From positions 1,798,001 through 1,862,000 of the forward strand of contig JAXHLQ010000001.1 in assembly GCA_034522175.1 (NCBI GenBank): DNA of 64,000 nucleotides, given 5' to 3'. The translations under genes and the position numbers were made by a program. This stretch comes from JAIPDZ01 sp034522175 (GTDB lineage Bacteria; Desulfobacterota; DSM-4660; Desulfatiglandales; Desulfatiglandaceae). Positions 44,855-53,494 of the stretch are shown here, piece after piece (the stretch's first letter is position 1; every line of letters starts with the position of its first letter). The notes under the pieces are model-generated. The model saw only the letters and a list, made by a program, of their open reading frames with translations. It was not told where the DNA came from and did no database searches.

Positions 44855-46231
44855 CTATCGTGCGCCCTGTCCGAACAGGACCACGCCGATGGTCTTGATC
44901 AGGATCTTGATGTCCAAGAGTATGGACATGTTCTTCAAGTAAAAAAGATCGTATTCCAACTTCTTTAGAGCGTCTTCCACACTGGCGCCGTATCCGTATT
45001 TCACCTGGGCCCAGCCCGTGATGCCGGGTCGGATTGAATGGCGAATTCCATAAAAGGGAATGCGGGTCTCGAGTTCTTTCACAAACTCGGGCCGTTCCGG
45101 CCTGGGGCCCACGAGGCTCATTTCCGCCCGAAACACGTTGATAATCTGGGGCAGTTCGTCAATCCTTAAAAACCGGATAATCCTTCCCACTTTGGTTACG
45201 CGAGGATCATCTTCAGCGGCCCACATGGCGCCCTGGCCCTCCGCATGATCCTTCATGGAACGAAACTTAAAGGCATTGAAAATTCTGCCATCCTTCCCCA
45301 CACGTCTTTGTCTATAAAACACCGGGCCTTGTGACTCCAGCTTTATGGCAATGGCCGTAAGGAGTATTACCGGCGCGGAAACAATCAGAAGGAGTGAAGA
45401 ACTTGCAAAGTCGATCAGTCGTTTCATCCTCTGGACATTCTCTTTTGAAAGCAGCCAAAAGCCATCCGCGAACAACAGCCAGTCATGTCGAAGATGTTCG
45501 ACCGGTATGGATTCGGTAAGTTCCTCATATATGGTGGGCATGTCCGCAATGATCATACCGTTCAGCCGGGCCTTAATGACCCGATCCACGAGTTTCTGAG
45601 GACGGTCATGGGTGATGGCCAGAACGGCCATACCGATATCCTTCTCTTGGGCAATCTTCAACAATTGATTTGTGGTTCCCAGGACAGGGAGTGATTCTAT
45701 CTCGGTATTCAATTTGTCGGGATCATCATCCACGAATCCCACCGGCCTGTACGGGGAATCGGCATTTTCGAGGAGCCGATAAAGCGCCTTTCCCGATCGG
45801 CCTGCCCCTATGATCAGGACATCCGTCTGTCCCATAGGGATAGAAAGCGCGACAGTGTATACCCATCGCCAGCCAAATGCGAGGACCAGCACCACCGCCA
45901 TCTGGATGAGGAATATACCCCGGCCGAACACCCAGTTGGGCAAAGCATAAAAGACCGCGGACGACAGAAGTCCTGCACTTCCCACGGCCACGCACAGCCG
46001 AACCCCCACGTTCCGGGTCAACCGGCCTCGTTGGGCATCGTAGAGATCAAAGATGTAAAACATGCTCATGTACAGGATAAGCGTAAAGGTCGAGGCCCCG
46101 GTATGACGAGAGAAGACATCAATAAAATGGCCGAGGCGAATCCAGGGGGAAAGCTTTGTGGCAGCCAAAATCAGGAACATGTCCCCAAGACATAAAAGAA
46201 AACGCCTCTGTTTAATGAATGACAGATTCAT
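44855..46231 (-). CDS. Initiating undecaprenyl-phosphate sugar phosphotransferase (WcaJ/EpsE-like)
   Basis: 458 residues: four N-terminal TM helices, a CoA-binding-like domain with IIGAGRSGKALYRLL near 145, a fifth membrane hairpin near 280, and the catalytic domain with FYRQRRVGKDGRIFNAFKFRSM, LRIDELPQIINVF, LVGPRPERPEF and RPGITGWAQVKYGYG. It moves a sugar-1-phosphate onto undecaprenyl phosphate and so starts the glycan. First gene of the minus-strand operon; the 136-base gap upstream should hold its promoter. Confidence 0.93.
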   Translation of the reverse strand: MNLSFIKQRRFLLCLGDMFLILAATKLSPWIRLGHFIDVFSRHTGASTFTLILYMSMFYIFDLYDAQRGRLTRNVGVRLCVAVGSAGLLSSAVFYALPNWVFGRGIFLIQMAVVLVLAFGWRWVYTVALSIPMGQTDVLIIGAGRSGKALYRLLENADSPYRPVGFVDDDPDKLNTEIESLPVLGTTNQLLKIAQEKDIGMAVLAITHDRPQKLVDRVIKARLNGMIIADMPTIYEELTESIPVEHLRHDWLLFADGFWLLSKENVQRMKRLIDFASSSLLLIVSAPVILLTAIAIKLESQGPVFYRQRRVGKDGRIFNAFKFRSMKDHAEGQGAMWAAEDDPRVTKVGRIIRFLRIDELPQIINVFRAEMSLVGPRPERPEFVKELETRIPFYGIRHSIRPGITGWAQVKYGYGASVEDALKKLEYDLFYLKNMSILLDIKILIKTIGVVLFGQGAR

Positions 46232-46367
46232 AAACGCAATATGGATGGCTTTACATCAAACCTGTTGGTGGCCTCGGCCCTTCCCATCTGCTCACATCCT
46301 GTCAACTGGTTCGCCATACTCAACTCACGCTAAGAAGCTCACAGCCCACACCCCCGACTACACACTA

Positions 46368-49294
46368 CTACACTATCCTTCCATCCCCATTGCCGCTGGC
46401 GTGCTCCCGGCCTTTATCGATCAACGCCCAGATTGTTGCAATGAAGCTTTTGGCTGTTTCCTCTCCCAGGGGAGGCGATTCCCCTTCTTCTTCCGGTGAG
46501 ACATTCGTCAAGGAGCGAATGCGATCCACCTGCCCCGCCAGTTCAGGAGACAAATGCCCAGGGGACACCAGCTCCGCTTCCACCACACGTGGAGCGGGCA
46601 ATTCAGGGTTATCCCTGTGATCTTTGATCAGGCAGAGAAAGCCATTAAGTACCCGTTCAAGGGCCTGGCGAACCGGCCGCATCACTTCTTCCGGAAATCC
46701 CCCATCCAGAACCACAGCGGCCAGGTTCATGCGTTCAGCCGCCTGATCAAAGCACCTCGTCGCCCGGCGTCTACGTTCCTGATGAATCAACCGCTGGTTT
46801 TTCGCCGCCTCCACCGGCATACCCGGCGCATGATAGAGCACGACCTTTTCTTCAGCCTGCTCCGCCGAGGGCCCCGTCAGGCTCTCGAGAACTTTGTAAC
46901 CCTCTGTTTCCATCAGAAGAAGCTCTGGCATCCTTTCATCCCCGTAGTGGTCCTCGAGCACCTTTTCGAACGCCGGCCGTAATTCGGCCGGCCCACTATC
47001 CACCACAACCAGGATGGCATCTTTCGACGCCGTACCCGGAAGTTGCGGCGCTTTGCGGACGAGTAAAACGCGACCCGGGTACCGACCGGCCAATAGATCC
47101 GCGAATCCCTTGAGCGTCGGTTTCGAGAGGGATTCCGGAGACACCTTCGCCGGGGTATCCCCGGGTTCAAGGGTCAATTCCGGCTTGACAGCCTCAGTGC
47201 CCAGCAGAACCTCGAGACGTTGCAGAACCCCCTGCCCCGCATCCTTAAAGGACAAATCGCTCACCGTGCTCTCCTCATTGAGAGCGGCATCGAATATGGC
47301 CCTTTTGGCAGCCAGCGTATCGAGCATACGCTCCTCAATGGTCCCCTTAGCAATGAGGTTCACCACATGAACCGGTTTTGACTGGCCGTGTCGGTGGGCG
47401 CGGCCGATGCGCTGCTCCAGCACGGCCGGATTCCAGGGAAGGTCCAGGTTGATCACCATGCTGGCCGCCTGCAGATTCAACCCCACTCCCCCCGCATCCG
47501 TGGAAAGAAAGACCTTGCAGTCAGGGTCTTCAAAGAAGCGTTCCACCAGAGCCCCCCGTTTGGCCGTGGGCACATCTCCGGTCAGTTTGGTCCATCCGGC
47601 ACCCAGCTTGTCCAGCACCGGCTCCACGAAGGCCAGCATTTTGGACCACTGACTGAACATAATTGCCTTGTGGCCGTTTCCCATGATCTCTTCAGCGACG
47701 ATTTCGCGGAGTTCACGGAGTTTAGGGGCGGTCTTCTCCCTTTCCTTGGGATGAATATCGGGTTCATGAAGCGCCAGGGCATTACAGATCAAGCGCATCT
47801 TGATCAGCGAGCCGAGCAGAATATGGTGTTCTTCCGGCGTTAAGGGACGTCGCTTGGCCAGCGCCATCAATCTCGCCACCCGGTGTTCATACTCCTGATA
47901 CGCATCCCACTGAGGGGCGGTCATTTCGACAAAGAAGTTGCTGTCGATTCGTTCGGGCAAATCCACCAGGACCTCATCTCGGACCCGTCTTAACAGGTAC
48001 GGGCCGATCCGCTGTCTGAGTTCATCGAGGTTTTTGTAGCCTAAAACCTTGTAGGAACCGGAAGGGCGCCTTTGTACGTCATAGTATCGCTGATTGAAAC
48101 GCCATAAGGGGCCCAAAATGGTGGGATCGATGAACTGGAATACCGAATAAAGTTCATCGAGACGGTTTTCCATGGGTGTTCCCGTCAGTACAAAGGCATA
48201 AGCGCTCTTCAACCGTTTCACCCGGTCGGCCGTCTTGGTCCGCCAATTCTTGATCCGCTGCGCCTCATCCAAGATCACCAGATCATAGGATTGTTGAGAA
48301 ATCTCGGGTTCGTCATAAAGCACCAATTCGTAGTTCACAATGTTAAAGAACTGTGGTTTCCGGTATTGGACCCTCCTTGTGGGCCGATTTCCTGGATGAC
48401 CTGCACCGAGAGGGATGTGAACCGGCTGATCTCCCTCTCCCACTGATGTTTCAGGGACGCAGGGCTTACGATCAGCACCTTTTGGATGTCCCTGAGTTGC
48501 TTGAGCATAACCGCTGCGGCAATGGCCTGCACCGTCTTACCCAACCCCATGTCATCCGCCAGCATGACCCGTCCGCCAAACCCGAGATGCAAGACCCCGT
48601 CTTCCTGAAACCCATACAGCTCGCTGGAAAGGAGTTTGAGTGACCGATGGCCCTTTTTCACCTGCTCCAGAAACCACTCCTTCTGTTCCCGGACAGATTC
48701 AAGATCCGCCTGTTTCTGCAAATAATCCAAGACATCTTGACCCACGCTTACCCCTTGTCGAATTCGAGGGTTCAAGTCATCCAGATCAGATAGAAATGCA
48801 GGGAGCACCTGCACGGGATTTCCCTGCAAAACACCCCCTGAATCAAAATAGCGCCTGAGGACCTCCCTCAACACACCCTTTTTGGGGAAGGGAAGGGTCA
48901 TCCGAACCGTCGTTTGTTCGGCATGATGGATATAAACCGTCCGTGTTGGAGGCGCCTGATCAATCAATTGATCCCACTTCTTGGCATGTTTCTTTTCAAG
49001 ATGTGCCAGGACCCCTTCAATGTGCTTACAGGTCCCGATGGTGTTTGTGTAATAATCAGGGCATGTGCAGGTATTGATCCGCTCCGTCAGAGACTGAATC
49101 TGCACCGTATAGACACGATCCGAGATGGAAACCACCTCAAACGGACCGTAGACCGGATGCGACCCCTGGTTCACCACCTTGACAATCTCTTCCGTACCGC
49201 GCTTTCGTCGCCGTTCAATCTGCTCCCGAAGAAGCGACTCCATTTCCGTGTTTTTATCCTTTGAACTCATCTGTTCTCTTACCTTCCTGATCAT
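46368..49294 (-). CDS. Snf2-family DEAD/DEAH helicase with SWIM zinc finger (one apparent frameshift)
   Basis: About 975 residues after adding one base in the TTT run 48388-48390. A SWIM motif CTCPDYYTNTIGTCKH lies near residue 77. ATPase motif I MLADDMGLGKTVQAIAAA and Ia VLIVSPASLKHQWERE come before the break; motif II VILDEAQRIKN, III VLTGTPMENRLDE, V STDAGGVGLNLQAA and VI RIGRAHRHGQ come after. A ~280-residue tail is not recognised. The start could be ATG 49270, which has a better ribosome site. Members are ATP-driven DNA translocases, often in repair or phage defence; no partner nuclease is adjacent. Confidence 0.88.
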
Positions 49295-49311
49295 GTCAGA
49301 TGATTAGAAGT

Positions 49312-49425
49312 TAATCATCTTGCCCCTAATTATTTTGCCTTAATGTTCTGCCCTTAATCATTTTGCCCTGAATTATTTTGCCTTAATGTTCTGCCCTTAA
49401 TCATCTTGTCCCAAATTATTTTGCC
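49312..49425. repeat. AT-rich repeat cluster C (about eight units)
   Basis: Alternating AATCATCTTGCCC, AATTATTTTGCC and TAATGTTCTGCCC units in a partly duplicated order. It fills the gap between the Snf2 and wecB genes and encodes the last residues and stop of wecB. Confidence 0.85.
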
Positions 49426-50509
49426 AAAACGCCCGAATCGATTCAACCACCCGCTCCGCCGTGTGCCCATCCCAGAATTCTATGGGTGTAATCTCTTTCC
49501 TTCCCACCTCAACGGCCTCCAAAAACCGCTCCCTAAAATCACCAGGTGTGCACAACCTGTTAGTACCTTGCGAAATGGTAACCGGCCGCTCCGTATTGGG
49601 CCGTAGGGTCAGACACGGAATACCGAGATGCGTGGTCTCCTCCTGAATGCCGCCCGAGTCCGTGATCACTACCCGGCTGTTAAACACCAGATTCATAAAG
49701 GGAATATACCCCAAAGGATCAGACAACCGGATACCCGGGCATGCCGCCAATGTTGACAACAGCCCGCTTCGATCCAATCCTTTCCAGGTCCTGGGATGGA
49801 CCGGGAAAACAAGCGGGAGTTTTCCTGCTGCTTCACAAAGACCCGATACAATCTGCCCCAGCACATCATCCCTGTCCACATTGGCCGGCCGATGGAGGGT
49901 CACCAAGCCATATTCTCCAGCACGCACATCATAGGCTTCATAAGCCTTTTCCTGTTCAACCCGTCCCCGGAGCATCTCCAATGAATCGATCATGATATTG
50001 CCCACCCGCTTGATCCGCTCAGCAGGCACCCCTTCACGAAGCAGGTTTTCATCTCCGTCAGGGGACGGCGTCCACAAAAAATCAGCTAAAGCATCGGTCA
50101 CCACCCGGTTGATTTCCTCGGGCATGGTTCGATCAAAAGAGCGCAGTCCAGCTTCCAAATGGGCGGTGGGCACTCCCAGCTTGACCGCAGCCAGGGTGGC
50201 CGCCATGGTGGAATTCACATCTCCCACCACCACAACCAAATCAGGCCGCTGCCCCATCAGAACCTTCTCGTACGCCATCATGACCTGACCGGTCTGCTCC
50301 GCATGCGTACCCGAACCTACTCCGAGATGAATGTGCGGCTCGGGCAATCCCAAATCCTGAAAAAACACATCCGACATATTCAAATCGTAGTGCTGTCCCG
50401 TATGTACCACCACAGGATCAGCCCATGCTTCTTCACGAAGTGCATGATACAACGGCGCAATCTTCATAAAATTGGGCCTGGCCGCCGCAATAAGATGGAT
50501 CCTATTCAT
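49397..50509 (-). CDS. wecB: UDP-N-acetylglucosamine 2-epimerase (non-hydrolysing)
   Basis: Interconverts UDP-GlcNAc and UDP-ManNAc for surface polysaccharides. About 370 residues from ATG 50509. AAARPNFMKIAPLYHAL, VVHTGQHYDLNMSDVFF, VVGDVNSTMAATLAA, AHLEAGLRSFDRTMPEE (catalytic acidic residues) and ITDSGGIQEETTHLGIPCLTLR are all typical. The end NNLGQDD is encoded by repeat cluster C. The gene is bracketed by repeat clusters C and D, as if it were a cassette. Confidence 0.94.
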   Translation of the reverse strand: MNRIHLIAAARPNFMKIAPLYHALREEAWADPVVVHTGQHYDLNMSDVFFQDLGLPEPHIHLGVGSGTHAEQTGQVMMAYEKVLMGQRPDLVVVVGDVNSTMAATLAAVKLGVPTAHLEAGLRSFDRTMPEEINRVVTDALADFLWTPSPDGDENLLREGVPAERIKRVGNIMIDSLEMLRGRVEQEKAYEAYDVRAGEYGLVTLHRPANVDRDDVLGQIVSGLCEAAGKLPLVFPVHPRTWKGLDRSGLLSTLAACPGIRLSDPLGYIPFMNLVFNSRVVITDSGGIQEETTHLGIPCLTLRPNTERPVTISQGTNRLCTPGDFRERFLEAVEVGRKEITPIEFWDGHTAERVVESIRAFWQNNLGQDD

Positions 50510-50524
50510 CTCATTCCCGCTTTT

Positions 50525-50594
50525 CAATCATCTTGCCCTCAATTATCTTGCCAATATCGTCGCCCTTCAATCATCTTGCCCGCAATTCATTTGA
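50525..50594. repeat. AT-rich repeat cluster D (four units)
   Basis: CAATCATCTTGCC, CAATTATCTTGCC, a second CAATCATCTTGCC, and CAATTCATTTGAC. The last unit runs into a TTGACA that may be the -35 box for the PIN/antitoxin genes. Confidence 0.8.
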
Positions 50595-50639
50595 CAAGAA
50601 GGGCGCGCTTCGTGTACGATTGTTCAAAAATGTGTACGA
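50591..50639 (+). promoter_or_regulatory. Putative promoter and operator of the PIN/RHH toxin-antitoxin pair
   Basis: TTGACA (50591-50596), 18-base spacer, TACGAT (50615-50620). The octamer GTGTACGA occurs at 50612-50619 and again at 50632-50639, exactly 20 bases (two helical turns) apart, overlapping the -10 box. This is the layout expected for repression by a ribbon-helix-helix antitoxin. Confidence 0.45.
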
Positions 50640-50654
50640 ACAGTGGTATAGCTA

Positions 50655-51199
50655 ATGTCCCATGTGGTTCTTGACAGCAGTACGCTGATTTTACTGGCAA
50701 AATGCACGTTGCTTAAGACAGTCTGCGACTTGTTCGAGGTGATTGTCCCTGAAGCCGTGAATGAAGAGGTGGCCTCGGAAGACGTGGCCAAGAATTATCC
50801 GGATGCCGCTTTGATCTTGGAGTTGCGCAAAAAGGGCGCCTTTACTGTCCAACGCCTTGACAAAGGCGACAGGTTTATCCTCCCCTTATCCCTTCACAAG
50901 GGGAAGAAGATGCCCTGCTGTTGGCCGTCAAGCTGGGAAGACCATTTGCCTCAGATGATGGAAAGGCAATCAAGGCCGCAAGGTTCCTTAAAGTGCCATT
51001 TATTGTTTCGCCCAGGATCGTCGTTGAATTGTATAAATTGGATAAAATATCGTTTAAAAAGGCGCGTGAAGCCCTCGAAAAGCTCGGCACAATAGGAAGA
51101 TATTCGCCTGAAATCATTTCAGATGCATTCGTATCGCTGATGGAGGAAAAAAATGGCAAAACCGACGACCATACGAATACCCGAGGAACTGCTGAATGA
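50655..51199 (+). CDS. PIN/DUF3368-type putative toxin nuclease (one apparent frameshift)
   Basis: SHVVLDSSTLILLAKCTLL opens the protein with a PIN acidic residue, and IVPEAVNEEVASEDV follows. The frame breaks at GGGG 50900-50903; one added base gives LHKGEEDALLLAVKLG, with the central acidic motif, then PFASDDGKAIKAARFL carrying the last Asp pair. About 181 residues. Members cleave RNA and are paired with UPF0175 or RHH proteins. The 3' end overlaps the antitoxin gene by 47 bases. The toxin comes first, the reverse of the common order. Confidence 0.78.
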
Positions 51200-51456
51200 G
51201 ATCGACCGATTTGTCGAAGAAATCTCAGTTGGATCGTTCCGCCTATTTGAGAGAAGTTCTAAGGAAAGGATTCTCCCTCGACAAACAGGAGCGGTTAATG
51301 CGCAAATACGCCCGGAGAGAGTTGAGCCAGATGGAAGTTTGCAAAGAACTGGGTTGGGATCCATGGGAGTTCTTGAGCCAATTAAGGTCTAAAAACATGT
51401 ACCTGAATGTCGATTTGGAAGACTGGTTGGATTCTTCGGACCTACCTTCGTATTGA
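51153..51456 (+). CDS. RHH/UPF0175-type antitoxin (one apparent frameshift)
   Basis: Removing one base in the AAA run 51220-51222 joins KPTTIRIPEELLNEIDRFVEE to SQLDRSAYLREVLRKGFSL. The N-terminus is then a ribbon-helix-helix DNA-binding motif and the C-terminus (SQMEVCKELGWDPWEFLSQL, LNVDLEDWLD) matches UPF0175. About 100 residues. Expected to neutralise the PIN protein and repress the promoter at 50591-50639. Confidence 0.78.
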
Positions 51457-51465
51457 TTTTTTTTA

Positions 51466-51491
51466 AATTATTTTGTCCCAAATTATTTTGC
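51466..51491. repeat. AT-rich repeat cluster E (two units)
   Basis: AATTATTTTGTCCC followed by AATTATTTTGCCC, ten bases after the antitoxin stop codon. Confidence 0.75.
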
Positions 51492-51795
51492 CCATTTTGT
51501 CCTCAACCCAATAAACTCAACAAGCTCAACGAACCCAATTTACTCAAGCAACCCAATTAGGCCATTGAGCATTTTTATAAGTTCAGAGTATGCAGAACCT
51601 TGGAATTCCTTTTTGAGCTGAGAAAGCACTTAGCCGAAAAAGTATAAATAACGAGGGGATGGAGAATGTACAATCGTCGATGGGCCAAAGCGAGGAACAA
51701 TGCCCCAAATATCCCTTTTAATCTCCAACCTCCATACTGCAACGAATCATCCAACCATACACTCATCCTATTTGTCCCAGCTCGTTCTGACCTTC

Positions 51796-51822
51796 AATCA
51801 TTTTGTCCCAAATTATTTTGAC
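51796..51822. repeat. AT-rich repeat cluster F (two units)
   Basis: AATCATTTTGTCCC then AATTATTTTGACA, 14 bases past the stop of the minus-strand gene at 51836. Confidence 0.75.
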
Positions 51823-51835
51823 AATTTTGTCGATT

Positions 51836-52129
51836 TTATCCGGAAGCCCGAGACACACGAACTTCTGTTCGATACCCGAGTTCCAGCAAAAATCTCTCGC
51901 AGTCCTCCCAGGTCAGCCCAAAGGCGCGGACATCCGCCACCCCGATTCGAGCCACAATATCCCGCACTGTTTTCCAGTCTTCCCCGACAAAATCTCCATC
52001 CATCATTGCCTGCTCAGCCCAATCAACCAACTCCGCGAGAGACACCCGATGATCAAAATAGTCCCTCAGTTTGTTTGCAACGTTCCTGCCTTCAATCCTC
52101 ATAATGATCACCTTGAAATGGTTATCCAT
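51836..52129 (-). CDS. Hypothetical protein, 97 residues
   Basis: MDNHFKVIIMRIEGRNVANK opens a small protein with RVSLAELVDWAEQAMMDGDF and a final GLTWEDCERFLLELGY. It is helical and acidic, and the segments look conserved rather than random, but I cannot name a family. Repeat units lie on both sides (cluster F and the single unit G), so it forms one cassette-like unit. Confidence 0.65.
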   Translation of the reverse strand: MDNHFKVIIMRIEGRNVANKLRDYFDHRVSLAELVDWAEQAMMDGDFVGEDWKTVRDIVARIGVADVRAFGLTWEDCERFLLELGYRTEVRVSRASG

Positions 52130-52200
52130 TACGTTCGGTAGTCTCGATTCTGATTCAAACCATGGTAAATGCCTTTCTGGTTTTGATGGTTTTGACCTCA

Positions 52201-52211
52201 GTTATTTTGAC
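52201..52211. repeat. AT-rich repeat, single unit G
   Basis: One GTTATTTTGAC unit. It overlaps the 3' end of the DUF5647 gene: its bases encode the last residues and stop. Confidence 0.5.
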
Positions 52212-52495
52212 ATCGCACGGGATCTCGTCTCAAGCTCAACGCCAAGCAATCTGGATGAAACCCTTTCCGCCATTTCTTTCACCTTCACATAAGCCACTTT
52301 GCCACCTTCTTTTTCAATTTCTTCGGCGATTTTCAAGTTAAAATCCCTCAGTTCAGAGTTGAATTCCGGCAGGAAAACCAAAGTGACTTCATCCAAGAGA
52401 AGTTCATCCATCTCAGGATGGTCCAGTACATATTTACTGAACTCAATACTCAATTGAGAATTTATTGTAAAGAAATCATCATGTTGCTTTTTCAT
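52202..52495 (-). CDS. DUF5647 family protein
   Basis: 97 residues. NSQLSIEFSKYVLDHPEMDELL and LVFLPEFNSELRDFNLKIAEE are the DUF5647 pattern. Function unknown; members are usually small and beside another small gene. Here its start lies one base after the stop of the gene at 52497, so the two form a pair that may act as a toxin-antitoxin module. Confidence 0.8.
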   Translation of the reverse strand: MKKQHDDFFTINSQLSIEFSKYVLDHPEMDELLLDEVTLVFLPEFNSELRDFNLKIAEEIEKEGGKVAYVKVKEMAERVSSRLLGVELETRSRAMSK

Positions 52496-52496
52496 G

Positions 52497-52805
52497 TTAG
52501 TCTCCTTTCAGGAACGCTTCCTTATAAACCTTCCAGTTCGACTGAATATCATATTCTGCAAACGTAAGGGCTTCGTTATAATCCGTTGCAAATACGGGAG
52601 TTTTTCTCTTGTTTCCCTTTCTATCCATAATATCCCTGTGAGCAAATCCGTGTCTTGTATCATATCTTATTACAGGAACCCAATTTTGATCCAGCTTCGT
52701 TTCATACTGTATTACAAAACCGAGGATGTGTTTTTTGAGTCGAGTATGCTCGTGCCGATACCTGTCCTCCGACGTCAGCATCACATTAAACTGGACCTTC
52801 TTCAA
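52497..52805 (-). CDS. Small conserved protein (DUF7718-like), partner of DUF5647
   Basis: 102 residues. VQFNVMLTSEDRYRHEHTRL, then VIQYETKLDQNWVPVIRYDT and RHGFAHRDIMDRKGNKRK. The central RYDTRHGFAHRD block looks like a conserved active or binding site. The DUF7718 label is from memory and tentative. First gene of a two-gene unit with DUF5647. Confidence 0.65.
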   Translation of the reverse strand: MKKVQFNVMLTSEDRYRHEHTRLKKHILGFVIQYETKLDQNWVPVIRYDTRHGFAHRDIMDRKGNKRKTPVFATDYNEALTFAEYDIQSNWKVYKEAFLKGD

Positions 52806-52890
52806 TTAATTTCAACCCCCTTACTGTTCATCTTTCATTTCTCCCCGCGCGATGCTCGCAATCACATATTTTAAGAACGAACATTTTCGG

Positions 52891-53007
52891 AATCATTTTG
52901 ACCCCAATTATTTTGCCATACATTATTTTCACTAATCATTTGCGGCAATAGAATCATTTTGTCCTAAATTATTTTGCCATACATCATTTTCCCTAATCAT
53001 TTTGACT
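52891..53007. repeat. AT-rich repeat cluster H (about seven units)
   Basis: Same unit order as cluster B (AATCATTTTG, AATTATTTTGCC, ATACATTATTTTC, then again). The last unit, AATCATTTTGACTCATCC, joins directly to the end of the membrane protein gene at 53016, exactly as cluster K joins the second copy at 63722. Confidence 0.85.
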
Positions 53008-53015
53008 CATCCTCC

Positions 53016-53465
53016 TCACAGCAACCCAAGCGACTTCAACACCTCAGCCATTTTCGGTTCCTTTCTCGCGTATTCCTTGAGCACCCGGACCGCGAGGTCA
53101 TTTCTCTCTTCCAGGTCCCTTGCTTTTCTAATCACCGGCGACAACGCCGTTCGCCGGTCCCAAATGACAAAACCGATAAGCGCGAAGATTCCGGCAAGAA
53201 CAACGTACATTACATTTTTCAGATCATCTATCCTCTTCCCCTGATCATCTATCCTCCTGTTCAAAACATCTTGCCCTTCCTGGAGTCTCAGGGATAGATC
53301 GTCTATCCTCTTATTCAGCCCATTTTGCCCTTCCTCCAGCTTTGCCAGTTTTACGACGATTTCCTTACCACTTATTGAAATGTCCCCATCGGCGGCAAAA
53401 CCATAACCGACGAATGCCACGATCAATGCGAAGGCGAGGACCAACACTCGAAACTCTCTCTTCAT
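53016..53465 (-). CDS. Exported/membrane coiled-coil protein (copy 1)
   Basis: 149 residues: a signal peptide (VLVLAFALIVAFVGYGFAA), a coiled-coil part with three repeats of LNKRIDDLSLRLQEGQD type (GQNGLNKRIDDL, GQDVLNRRIDDQ, GKRIDDL), a TM helix MYVVLAGIFALIGFVIW and a cytosolic tail ending EPKMAEVLKSLGLL. A near-identical copy lies at 63722-64000. Function unknown. The insertion sequence IS701-like begins 30 bases upstream of its start and may have cut its promoter. Confidence 0.78.
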   Translation of the reverse strand: MKREFRVLVLAFALIVAFVGYGFAADGDISISGKEIVVKLAKLEEGQNGLNKRIDDLSLRLQEGQDVLNRRIDDQGKRIDDLKNVMYVVLAGIFALIGFVIWDRRTALSPVIRKARDLEERNDLAVRVLKEYARKEPKMAEVLKSLGLL

Positions 53466-53494
53466 CTTTGACCTCCTATGAATGTGAGACTACA

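Larger units (their letters stand above)
51457..51835. other. Gene-free repeat stretch
   Basis: 379 bases without a credible gene. It holds repeat clusters E and F at its ends. At 51505-51560 there is a decayed AACCCAATA/AACTCAACA minisatellite, related in reverse orientation to the one at 41880-41960. The segment ACGAATCATCCAACCATACAC near 51733 has a counterpart at 63377, both just ahead of a repeat cluster. Confidence 0.6.
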
